The translations under genes and the position numbers were made by a program. The notes beneath the pieces were generated by a model that was not told the origin of the DNA, searched no databases, and worked only from the letters and a program-made list of their open reading frames with translations. Positions 8,162-15,906 of a stretch of 42,994 nucleotides of DNA are shown piece by piece; position 1 is the first letter of the stretch, and each line of letters starts with the position of its first letter. Origin of the DNA: Planctomycetota bacterium (GTDB lineage Bacteria; Planctomycetota; Planctomycetia; Gemmatales; Gemmataceae); NCBI GenBank assembly GCA_016195405.1, contig JACPZP010000132.1, forward strand, positions 1 through 42,994. The letters run 5' to 3'.

Positions 8162-9616
8162 TTAATCCAATTGAAACTCCGGCAGGCACAACACCATATG
8201 GGCGAGAGCCCGAGTGCGATGGTCGGCGGCATCCTCGCTCGTCCAGAAAGCAGGATAGGAACGCGACGCGGCATTTTTCATGTAGTCCGTAATGCGCGTC
8301 CGAGCGGAGGCCGGCACGTCGTTCTGCAGGAACAACCGCACGAAGAAATCGACCTGCGCGGCGTCGGTTCCGCGATGGTGCCTGCGAACGCGAGCAGCCG
8401 GATCGGTGCGGCGGCCGAAGCGGTCGTCGGTTGTCGAGGTCAGCGCCAGCGCCAAGTTTTGCCGCAACAGAAACGTCTGCCCGTTGAGCCAGGCTCGGCC
8501 TCCGTCCCAGCCTGCCACCGAGGGCGGATAAAAAAGCTTTTGACCCAGGCCATCCAGCGCCGAGGCGAGGGCCGTGGTGCCGAGGCGGTGCTGGGGATTG
8601 GCGTCCTCCAGATGCCCTTCGAGTCCACGGACGATGCCGAGGGCGAAGTCGACCGGCGCCTTGATACGCGTGCGATGAACCTGGGCCGAGAAGAACAAGT
8701 TGGAGCGCAGCACGCGCTCGACCAGGGCGGCGAAGTCGTAATCGCTTTCGCGGAATTGGCGGGCCAAGGGTGTAAGCAATTCCGCGGTCGCGGGCACGGT
8801 TTCGCTGACCAGGAAGCGGAAGAGCTTGCGAACGATGAAAAACGACGTCGCTTCCTGCTCCAGGCAGATGCGGACGATGTCTCGAGATTGCCAACGGCCA
8901 CGCTGGCCCAGGACGTTCTTTTCACCGTCGTCGTGCTCGTTTTCGCGGAAAACCGCCTGGCCGTTTTGCAGGCTCCAGCCGGTGAAGGCGCGCGCGGCCT
9001 CGCGGATGTCCTGCTCGGTGTAGTTGCGCTCTGCGGGCCGGCGGATATTGTTGATGCCAAGACTGAACAATTCCATCAACTCGCGGGCATAGTTCTCATT
9101 CGGCTGTCCGCGGCGACTCTGTGTGGTATCGAGCCAAACCATCATGGCCGGGTCGTGCGACATCTCTTGGAGCAGCGTGCGAAAACTGCCCAGCGCGTGG
9201 CGGCGCGACAGTTCGTATTGGCCAATCATGTAGCCGGCGTTGCGGACCTTGGCATTGCTGGTGGCGAAGTGGTTGTGCCAGAACAAGGTCATCTTTTCCC
9301 GCAAGGGATGCGGGCTTTGCAGCATGCGATAGAGCCAGAGCGCCGGTAATTGCTCGCCGTTGTTGGCCTGGGAAGTGCCGCGCGACAGTAGCGTCCACAA
9401 CTCGTCGGCGTCACGATCCGCTCGGCCCCGCAGCAGGTTGTCGATCGTCCGCTCCGGGCCGTCGCGCAGGGCTGCTTCCAACTCCTGCCAGGAGGCGCCG
9501 AAAGCGGCCCGACGATAAAGATGGCCGACGCGTTTGATGTCCCACGGCGCCGCGTCCGTGGGCCGATACCGCTCCCACGCCCAGCGCGGATCGATGGCTT
9601 GTGGTGTGTCGGGCAT
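8162..9616 (-). CDS. DUF1800 family protein
   Basis: A 484-residue protein of the DUF1800 family. Recognisable blocks are HLYRRAAFGAS near the N-terminus, LWLYRMLQSPHPLREKMTLFWHNHFATS, NENYARELMELFSLG, AARAFTGW and PPSVAGWDGGRAWLN. No signal peptide is obvious, which is common in this family. The biochemical role is not established; the gene almost always precedes DUF1501 in planctomycetes and related groups, so the products probably act together. The start is ATG at 9616 with AGGAAG upstream. The gene begins 4 bp after the stop of the upstream secreted protein gene, indicating one transcript. Confidence 0.9.
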   Translation of the reverse strand: MPDTPQAIDPRWAWERYRPTDAAPWDIKRVGHLYRRAAFGASWQELEAALRDGPERTIDNLLRGRADRDADELWTLLSRGTSQANNGEQLPALWLYRMLQSPHPLREKMTLFWHNHFATSNAKVRNAGYMIGQYELSRRHALGSFRTLLQEMSHDPAMMVWLDTTQSRRGQPNENYARELMELFSLGINNIRRPAERNYTEQDIREAARAFTGWSLQNGQAVFRENEHDDGEKNVLGQRGRWQSRDIVRICLEQEATSFFIVRKLFRFLVSETVPATAELLTPLARQFRESDYDFAALVERVLRSNLFFSAQVHRTRIKAPVDFALGIVRGLEGHLEDANPQHRLGTTALASALDGLGQKLFYPPSVAGWDGGRAWLNGQTFLLRQNLALALTSTTDDRFGRRTDPAARVRRHHRGTDAAQVDFFVRLFLQNDVPASARTRITDYMKNAASRSYPAFWTSEDAADHRTRALAHMVLCLPEFQLD

Positions 9617-9620
9617 GGAA

Positions 9621-11354
9621 TCACTTCCTTTCCATCAACCAGCGAATGTCGAAGCGAAAATCATTCGCGCCATATTCGAGGCCGAACTGCAATTGCCCCA
9701 AGCGCTCGACGAGATCAGCGAGATCGCGAACCTGCTGCCGTGCGGATTTGGCGGACAAGCCTTGGCTCAGGACAAACTGCGTCAGGAGCGCACCTTCGGC
9801 CTTGCGGACGTTGTCGGCCACGCCCTTGGCGTAAATGTGCGTGCGGCTGGTGGCCGGGCTGGTGTCGCCGCGGTTCTCTTTCTCGAGCAGATCGATCAGG
9901 TCGCGGCCCAGCTCCAAAGTCGAGCTAATGACGAATTGGTCGCCGACGTGCGTGAAGCAGGGGCAGAAATTGAAACGGATGTTGTTGACGTCGGCGTCAA
10001 ATCTCTTGTCCTCGGGGAAGTAGTAGGTGACGAGCGTGTGCTCGCCTTGCTTTTCCTCGACCAGGCGCAGGCCAAATTGGATGCCGCCGACGAGCGCCGC
10101 GCCGCGCAGGATCGAGTTCATCGACTTGGCGAAAGCGGGATCGCGCATGTCGAGGACGAGGGCGAAGGCGCCGATCGGAGTGGCGGGCTTGATCTTGTAG
10201 GGCGACTTGTCCTGCTCGGCGTAGACAATGCGGTGGTATTTGCCGGCTTGCTTGAGCAGCGTGCCGATCTTGACGCCGCCCAGAAACGGCGCCGACTTCT
10301 TCTCGATGCCTTCCAAATTGTCCGCTTGCTTGGCATTCAAAATCTCGCGGCGGTGGTCCCAGAACTTGCCCAAATCGAGATAATAGCTCGTGCAGCTAAT
10401 CGCCCGCGGCGGCTGCAGCATCGGCAGCGAGCCGTTCCGATCATCCGGCAAAAACATAACCGCAGCCTTCGACATGCCCTCGCGGCCCTGCGGCAAGGCG
10501 ATCCGCGCGTGGAAGCTGGGTCCGTCCTGAGAAATGCTCGCGCAGACATAATCGGAGCGCTTGACAACGTCGAACAGGCCGCCTACAAGGACCAAGATTT
10601 GTGGATCGGGCGTCAGCGAATCGAAAACGGTTTTAACGGAGGGAATGGCGCGGACCCGTTGGAGATCGAGCCACAGCCAAACAAGCGATTGATCCGGCCG
10701 ATGTTTTTGCGACGCTTCAAAGCTTGCAAGCTTGCTTATCGACGCGGAGTCGTTTCCCTTGTGGATGTCGATGGCGTCGTGCAGCAGCTTTTCTTTGTTG
10801 GTCACCACAAGGTCGGCGCCGAGCTGAGCGAGGAAGACCTCTTTGCCGATGTGCCAAAACACGCAGCCGCTTCGTTCGCCGCGCGTGAATTTCACATGTT
10901 GTTCCTGGCGTTCAAGCTCTTGGTCGATCAGCCCGCGCGTGAGGTCCAAGAACTTGGCAAGCGTCTTCTCATCCCGCGCGCCCAAAACGAGGAGGACTTT
11001 CGGCTTGCCCTCGTTCAGCTCCAAGCCGAATGCCGCGCCGCGCCCGGCAAGACGGTCGAGCAGATCCTCGCGGTCATGGCCGAGCTGCTTTTCGAGATAG
11101 GTGACGAGTTGGAGGAAACGGCGGGAATTAGTGCCGTCGAAGTAGCCGGAAAGGAACTCCAGCTTCATCAATCCCTTGACGGCCTCGTGCTTGGTCAGCG
11201 TTTCAAGAAGGTCGCGCGGCCGATTGAGCTTGGCCACCAGTTCGACCTGGGCGGGAATGAGGCGCACCGGATCACGAGCGGAGTCGCCGGCGCGGGCGGA
11301 CAGCGGCGGCACGAGCAGAATCACGCAGGCGGTGAGCGAGAAGAGCCATCGCAT
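9621..11354 (-). CDS. Secreted protein of unknown function, DUF3352-like
   Basis: A 577-residue protein with a signal peptide (MRWLFSLTACVILLVPPLSARA). The mature part begins RDPVRLIPAQVELVAKLNRPRDLLETL and contains alternating beta and helical segments. This resembles the planctomycete proteins of the DUF3352 type, in which a pseudo-substrate-like value (LIPAQ) opens a repeated alpha/beta module. I cannot assign an activity. The frame is open to 11441, but ATG 11354 starts the signal peptide and has GGAGGGG about 9 nt upstream. It is first in an operon with DUF1800 and DUF1501 (4 and 14 bp gaps), which suggests a shared cell-envelope job. Confidence 0.7.
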   Translation of the reverse strand: MRWLFSLTACVILLVPPLSARAGDSARDPVRLIPAQVELVAKLNRPRDLLETLTKHEAVKGLMKLEFLSGYFDGTNSRRFLQLVTYLEKQLGHDREDLLDRLAGRGAAFGLELNEGKPKVLLVLGARDEKTLAKFLDLTRGLIDQELERQEQHVKFTRGERSGCVFWHIGKEVFLAQLGADLVVTNKEKLLHDAIDIHKGNDSASISKLASFEASQKHRPDQSLVWLWLDLQRVRAIPSVKTVFDSLTPDPQILVLVGGLFDVVKRSDYVCASISQDGPSFHARIALPQGREGMSKAAVMFLPDDRNGSLPMLQPPRAISCTSYYLDLGKFWDHRREILNAKQADNLEGIEKKSAPFLGGVKIGTLLKQAGKYHRIVYAEQDKSPYKIKPATPIGAFALVLDMRDPAFAKSMNSILRGAALVGGIQFGLRLVEEKQGEHTLVTYYFPEDKRFDADVNNIRFNFCPCFTHVGDQFVISSTLELGRDLIDLLEKENRGDTSPATSRTHIYAKGVADNVRKAEGALLTQFVLSQGLSAKSARQQVRDLADLVERLGQLQFGLEYGANDFRFDIRWLMERK

Positions 11355-11586
11355 GAGTCGTACCCCTCCGCCGAGGCAATGAGGACCAAATTCGTTGTCG
11401 CTTGCAGCAGTGATACTTCGGCCTAATGACGCGGGTTTCAAAAAATGGCCGGGGGTCGTTCCACCGGTAGTTTATAGTTGATTTGCGGGAACGCATCGGT
11501 CTCGCGCCAGGTACATTGATCTTTGCAGCAGAAGTCGGACCGAGTAAGCTTGCCAAGCGCAGACCGATCGTTTCGCGGAGAGAGAG

Positions 11587-12447
11587 ATGATGGAGCCCTT
11601 CAACCGCTGCGGACCACTGAATTGGGGCCGGCGCTTGGCCTCGGTCGTTTGCGTCTGGCTGATCATTGCGTGCATCGCGACGACTGCGAACGGCGGCGAA
11701 AGCGGCGCGCCGGTCAGCGTCCAGGCCGAAGAAGAACCTAACTTCGTCATCGCAATTGTGACAAACCTGTTTAACAGCCGAGCGCTGTTGAATATCCTAA
11801 GCCGGCCCGAGTTCGCCCTCGCCGCGTTCATCACGCTCAACGTCATTGTCTTCGTCGAAACCGGCCTCCTCTTCGGCTTCTTCTTGCCCGGTGATTCGCT
11901 CCTCGTAACCGCGGGCGTCGCTTGCTTCCTGGCCGGCTGGAACTTGCCGTTGCTCTTGGCGACTCTCTGCGTCGCGGCCATCGTCGGCGACAGCGTCGGT
12001 TACTCGATCGGCCTCAAGACTGGTCCAAGAATTTTCAATCGGGAAAAGTCGTGGCTGTTCCGCAAGGACCATCTCATTAAGGCGCAGGAATTCTACGAGC
12101 GCCACGGCGGCAAGACGATCATCCTGGCCCGCTTCATTCCCATCATTCGCACCTTCGCTCCCGTGGTCGCCGGCGTCGCCCGCATGAAGTATCCGCGCTT
12201 CTTGGCCTTCAACGTCGTGGGCGGCGTCGGCTGGGTCCTGAGCATGGTGCTGATCGGCTACTTCCTCACCCGCTTCATCAATCCCGCCTTGCGGCCTTTC
12301 CTCGGCGACAACTTCGACGTGCAAGACCATATTGAAAAGGTGGTCATCATCGTGGTGCTCCTATCGATCTCGCCGGGCATCTATGTTTGGCTGCGAAGCA
12401 AGCTCGCCAAGAAACCCGCGGCGGAATACGCTGAGGCGGGCAAGTAG
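11587..12447 (+). CDS. DedA family membrane protein
   Basis: A 286-residue polytopic membrane protein of the DedA/VTT family, members of which act as undecaprenyl-phosphate or phospholipid transporters needed for envelope integrity. Family blocks are GLLFGFFLPGDSLLVTAG (around 97-115) and HGGKTIILARFIPIIRTFAPVVAG, with the conserved Arg residues of the R-x-I-P-x-x-R-T loop. An extra hydrophobic N-terminal stretch (about 15-35) precedes the core. ATG ATG at 11587/11590 follows a purine-rich GGAGAGAGAG site. It is divergent from the DUF1800 operon, with 232 bp between them. Confidence 0.88.
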   Translation: MMEPFNRCGPLNWGRRLASVVCVWLIIACIATTANGGESGAPVSVQAEEEPNFVIAIVTNLFNSRALLNILSRPEFALAAFITLNVIVFVETGLLFGFFLPGDSLLVTAGVACFLAGWNLPLLLATLCVAAIVGDSVGYSIGLKTGPRIFNREKSWLFRKDHLIKAQEFYERHGGKTIILARFIPIIRTFAPVVAGVARMKYPRFLAFNVVGGVGWVLSMVLIGYFLTRFINPALRPFLGDNFDVQDHIEKVVIIVVLLSISPGIYVWLRSKLAKKPAAEYAEAGK

Positions 12448-12629
12448 GTTGGGCAAGCCTGTCAAAATCTGCCATATGTACCAGAAACGCCGATTGTGCC
12501 AAAAGGTTCAAGGTTGCCGGATATTTGGCCGATTTCTCACAAGGAGACCTCGAAATATTCTCCGCCCAACCTCTGCCGCGTCAATTCGGCCGGGCGGTAT
12601 CGACGGAAACCTCGTAGGGAGAGGCGACC

Positions 12630-14057
12630 ATGGCACGATGGTGGAAACGCTGGGAAATGATTGCCGCCGGCTTGCTGGGCATGTGGAGTTGGCCCGCGGA
12701 GGTGAAGGCTCAGAGCGCATTTACGCCGCCGCCTCCGACATCGGCGCCGACCTTTGCCGCCGATCCCAAGGCGCCGCAAGGCCCCGATTTTCCCAATGTC
12801 GGTCCCAGCTTCGGCCCCAACTTTCCCAATCCGGGCCAGGGCGACCCGAATTCACCCTTCTCGCGTGGCGGCGATTCCGGCCTCTGGGAAGATGATGGTT
12901 CCCGCGCGACCGAGCCATATTGGTTCATCCTACGGGGCGAGTATCTCAACTGGCGCATGTCCAACGCCAAGTTGGCGACGCCGCTGATCACCACGTCGCT
13001 GGCCCCCAACCTCACCAATAACTTCGGCGCTCTCAATCAAACGGCGACGCAAATCGTGTTGGACTCGGGCAACTTCAACATCGGCGAAGTGCTCGGCGGC
13101 CGCGTCACCATGGGCGTCGCCCTCGGGTATCTGCCGGCCATCGAAGGCACCGGTTTCTGGTTGAACCGCAATCAAAGATTGTTTTCCGCCAACTCCGACG
13201 GCGGCATGGTTCTGGCGCGGCCCTTGTTCCTTTCGAACTTCGACGATCCGACGTTCGGCAACCCACCGCTTCCGAGCGCTTACATCATCTCCTTCCCCGG
13301 CAGCGTCAACGGCGGCATTCAGGTGCAATCCAACCTCAACTTGTGGGGCTTTGAGGTCAACGGCGTCGCCAACTTGGGGAAGTCGGACGTCGCAAGCTTG
13401 GATTTCCTGCTCGGCTACCGCTATGTGGAGCTGCGCGAGGGAGTTTCGATCAACGACCTCGTTGCGCCGCAAGGCACGAACTTCCTGTTCTTCGGCGCCA
13501 AGCAGACGTTGCCCGGCGAGTTCGTCACGACCATCGACAACTTCGGAACCCGCAATCAATTCAACGGCGGGCAAGTCGGCTTCCGCGGCTCCCTCAGCTA
13601 TTGGCGCTTCAATGTCATGGTTGACACCAAGATCGCTTTGGGCATGATGCGCGAGGAACTCAACATCAACGGCTCGTCCACGCTCTATCACACCACGCTG
13701 TCGACGCGGCCTCCGGAAACGCTTCCCGGCGGCGTGCTTGCCGTGGCCAGCAACAGCGGTCTGACCGTGAAAAACGAATTCGCCATCGTCCCGGAACTGG
13801 GCGTGCAGCTCGGTTTCCAGATTACGCGCAACTGGCGGGCCTTCGTCGGCGGCAATCTCTTCTATATCAGCAGCGTCGCCCGGGCCGGCGACTCCATCAG
13901 CAACAACCTCGATTCGCGGCTAGGGCCGACCCTCTCCAGGCCCGATCTCGGCCAGCCGTTCGATCCCACGCTCCGCACCGGTCCGCCCAACGCCCAAGTT
14001 CGGTCAACCGACTTCTGGGGCTACGGCTTTAGCTTGGGCCTGGAATTCGCATTCTGA
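12630..14057 (+). CDS. BBP7 family outer-membrane beta-barrel protein
   Basis: A 475-residue exported protein. A signal peptide ends near EVKAQ (about residue 27), followed by a Pro-rich linker and then YWFILRGEYLNWRMSNAKLATPLITTS, the recognisable start of the planctomycete BBP7 barrels. Strand-like alternation with many Asn, Gly and aromatic residues continues to the end. The protein finishes with LGLEFAF, a terminal Phe as used for barrel insertion by BAM. ATG 12630 has GGAGAGG at a good distance. A strong terminator lies 30 bp after the stop. Role: an outer-membrane porin-like or structural barrel; cargo unknown. Confidence 0.82.
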   Translation: MARWWKRWEMIAAGLLGMWSWPAEVKAQSAFTPPPPTSAPTFAADPKAPQGPDFPNVGPSFGPNFPNPGQGDPNSPFSRGGDSGLWEDDGSRATEPYWFILRGEYLNWRMSNAKLATPLITTSLAPNLTNNFGALNQTATQIVLDSGNFNIGEVLGGRVTMGVALGYLPAIEGTGFWLNRNQRLFSANSDGGMVLARPLFLSNFDDPTFGNPPLPSAYIISFPGSVNGGIQVQSNLNLWGFEVNGVANLGKSDVASLDFLLGYRYVELREGVSINDLVAPQGTNFLFFGAKQTLPGEFVTTIDNFGTRNQFNGGQVGFRGSLSYWRFNVMVDTKIALGMMREELNINGSSTLYHTTLSTRPPETLPGGVLAVASNSGLTVKNEFAIVPELGVQLGFQITRNWRAFVGGNLFYISSVARAGDSISNNLDSRLGPTLSRPDLGQPFDPTLRTGPPNAQVRSTDFWGYGFSLGLEFAF

Positions 14058-14086
14058 AAACACGCGGAATTGCACCAAACGAATTG

Positions 14087-14120
14087 GGCCAGAACTCCTC
14101 GTGACGTTCTGGCCTTTTTT
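14087..14120 (+). terminator. Rho-independent terminator of the BBP7 gene
   Basis: GGCCAGAAC (14087-14095) pairs perfectly with GTTCTGGCC (14106-14114) around a 10-nt loop and is followed at once by TTTTTT (14115-14120). It lies 30 bp after the BBP7 stop and just before the end of a convergent gene. Confidence 0.85.
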
Positions 14121-14130
14121 ATTCTGCATG

Positions 14131-14514
14131 TCACGACAGGACTTGGTCCGCCGGCTGCCATGCCCCGAATAGCTCCTTGAGGTAGGTGCGGCAGAACTCC
14201 GATCCTTTCGGCGTCATATAGTACCGTTTTTCGATTCGTTTGACCCATCCCTTCCGCATCACCGCATTCAAAGCCGGGCCGTAATACTGGGCCTTGTACC
14301 CTTCCAGGATCCGCCCCTTCGGCTCGCCGTAGAGCGCCCGAAGGAGGCGGAGTTCGCGGATATCGACCGCTTCGCCGAGCACCGGAGTCGTCTCCACTTT
14401 CGCGGGCGGGCCCGCCTTTTGAGCTGCCTGGATGCGGGCAACCAGGATGGTCGCCACCGCCCCCACGACGGTGCCCAACACCCCGATCAACGCAATCCAA
14501 ACCGGATCGGACAT
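14131..14514 (-). CDS. Small membrane-anchored protein with winged-helix-like C-terminus
   Basis: A 127-residue protein. Residues 4-24 form one membrane helix (VWIALIGVLGTVVGAVATILV). A linker and a helical segment (DIRELRLLRALYG) follow, and then ALNAVMRKGWVKRIEKRYYMTPKGSEFCRTYL, which looks like the recognition helix and wing of a winged-helix domain (compare phage-like or MarR-like helix, GWV, then YYMTPKG). The function is unknown; a membrane-tethered DNA-binding or protein-binding role is an inference. ATG 14514 is preferred over an upstream in-frame start at 14544 because GGAG precedes it and the helix begins immediately. It is convergent with BBP7 and divergent from the sigma remnant. 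Confidence 0.55.
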   Translation of the reverse strand: MSDPVWIALIGVLGTVVGAVATILVARIQAAQKAGPPAKVETTPVLGEAVDIRELRLLRALYGEPKGRILEGYKAQYYGPALNAVMRKGWVKRIEKRYYMTPKGSEFCRTYLKELFGAWQPADQVLS

Positions 14515-14665
14515 GGCAAAACTCCGTGGCCAAACGAAAACCACGCTCCGATAATCTGCGCAGAGAACGCGGGCGCTTCAATAGCCGCAAAAAAAGAATC
14601 TCGTGAATAAGAAAGCCGTGTCCGGGGAAGCAGTAAATGAAACTCAACGTCGAGGAGCGGGCGTG

Positions 14666-15110
14666 ATGGCGACTAATGCGGTGAACAGAGTGATCCGACA
14701 CTTGCACCGAGCGGCGCTTGGGCCGGATGGGGCGGGCCTGACGGATGGCGAATTGCTGGAGCGGTACGTCAACCGGCGGGACGAAGCGGCCTTCGAGGCT
14801 TTGGTGCGCCGGCACGGCCCGATGGTTTTGGGCGTGTGTCGACGCGGCCTGCGCAACGAGGCCGACGCCGAGGACGCCCTCCAAGCCACCTTCCTGGTGC
14901 TGGTTCGCAAAGCCGCTTCGATCCGGGCGCGCGCCACGGTGAGTAACTGGCTCTACGGCGTGGCCCACAACACGGCATTGAAAGCAAACGCCATGAAGTA
15001 GGAAGCGTCGTGCGAAAGAGCGGCAAGCGGGGATCGTGCCGAGACCGGCGGCCATGGCGGGCGGCGCGTCGTTCTGCAAATGGCAGCGGACGCCAACAAA
15101 AGCTTGGTGA
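14666..15110 (+). pseudogene. ECF sigma factor remnant, frameshifted and lacking region 4
   Basis: The intact part (14666-15001, 111 codons, GAGGAG upstream) reads LTDGELLERYVNRRDEAAFEALVRRHG, GPMVLGVCRRGLRNEADAEDALQATFLVLVRKA and WLYGVAHNTALKA, which is sigma region 2 of planctomycete ECF factors. It stops at TAG 14999-15001. In another frame the next bases (15006-15110) read RRAKERQAGIVPRPAA, the usual linker after region 2, and then lose similarity and stop at TGA 15108-15110. The promoter -35 reading domain (region 4) is missing. An upstream in-frame GTG at 14603 exists but is less well placed. As it stands it cannot be a normal sigma factor. Confidence 0.75.
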
Positions 15111-15207
15111 TCGGCATCGCCACGAGCAAATGACAGTCGCGCACAGCGAGTTCCGTTGCCCATGCTGTCCAATACCGCATTGGGGGGAGTTTTTTCGGGA
15201 GGACACC

Positions 15208-15672
15208 ATGGTATTTCTGATTCGGACGTGTTTGCTGGCGGGCTTGGCTCTTGTCGCTCTCAACGAACTGGCGGCGGTTCGGGGCGGCGATGAGAAGCCC
15301 AAGGTGAAGGTGGAGTTTCGCCGCGCCGAGACGGAGCCCGCCAAGGACCTGACGGAAGCCGTCATTCCAGGCAGCAACAAGAAGATTTATCTGCACAAGA
15401 CGACGGAAATCACCAACGCCGACATCGCCGAAGCCCGCGCCGCCAAGGACAACGGCAAGTCGGCAGTCGAGATCGTCTTCACAGCGGAAGGCGCGAAGAA
15501 GATTGCCGATCTGTCCAAGGCGCATACCGGCAAGCCGCTTGCGATCCTTCTCAACGGCAAGGTCTTGAGCGCTCCGACAATCAGGGATCCGATCGGCCCC
15601 CGAGCCATGATCACCGGCGAGTTGACGCCCGCGGACGTGGATCGCATCGTTAAGGGAGTCACAGGAAAATAG
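15208..15672 (+). CDS. Secreted SecDF P1-head-like domain protein
   Basis: A 154-residue protein with an N-terminal signal peptide (about 1-26). Residues about 55-145 resemble the P1 head subdomain of the SecD/SecDF translocase: ITNADIAEARAAKDNG, AVEIVFTAEGAKKIADLS, GKPLAILLNGKVLSAPTIRDPI and ITGELT follow the family order. It has no membrane helices of SecD itself, so it is a stand-alone periplasmic version, not the motor. ATG 15208 has GGGAGG 6-7 nt before it; the frame is open further upstream to GTG 15010, but that region belongs to the sigma remnant in another frame. Role unknown. Confidence 0.7.
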   Translation: MVFLIRTCLLAGLALVALNELAAVRGGDEKPKVKVEFRRAETEPAKDLTEAVIPGSNKKIYLHKTTEITNADIAEARAAKDNGKSAVEIVFTAEGAKKIADLSKAHTGKPLAILLNGKVLSAPTIRDPIGPRAMITGELTPADVDRIVKGVTGK

Positions 15673-15686
15673 ATACAGGGAGCGAT

Positions 15687-15864
15687 GTGTGGCACGCCTA
15701 CGCCTAAGTGGAAATACAGCGTTCCCTACACTACAGGCGTGGGCGTGCAGTCGTTGCAAAGGCCGCACGCCCACGCCTGTTGTTCACGCTACATTGGCCC
15801 TGCAAGGGCTGGCGTGGGCGTGCCACACATTGGTCTTGCAAGGGCTGGCGTGGGCGTGCCACAC
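15687..15864. repeat. Cluster of GGCGTGGGCGTGC repeats before the ligase gene
   Basis: Contains a perfect 28-bp direct repeat (15801-15828 and 15837-15864, period 36), a perfect 16-bp inverted repeat (15733-15748 with 15765-15780, 16-nt loop), and an inverted copy GTGTGGCACGCC at 15687-15698 of the repeat end. All share the word GGCGTGGGCGTGC or its complement. The ligase frame stays open across it only because the repeat has no stop; the translated text (AGVGVPHIGLARAGVGVPHY) is not protein-like. Confidence 0.8.
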
Positions 15865-15906
15865 TATCCACACAGAAGTCTAGACACTTCGGATGGTGAG
15901 GCGCTT

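Noticed and set aside
8148..8894. Upstream extension of the DUF1501 frame
   Set aside because: This region is the DUF1800 gene in another frame; the Tat signal fixes the start at 8147.
9534..11426. 630-codon plus-strand open frame
   Set aside because: It lies antisense to the 577-residue exported protein, which has a signal peptide, a ribosome-binding site and operon spacing; the plus-strand text is not protein-like at its start.
15801..15864. CRISPR-like pair of 28-bp direct repeats
   Set aside because: Only two exact copies, an 8-bp spacer, related inverted copies nearby and no cas genes.
15685..15906. N-terminal extension of the acyl-CoA ligase
   Set aside because: It translates the GGCGTGGGCGTGC repeats; the conserved protein begins at ATG 15907.
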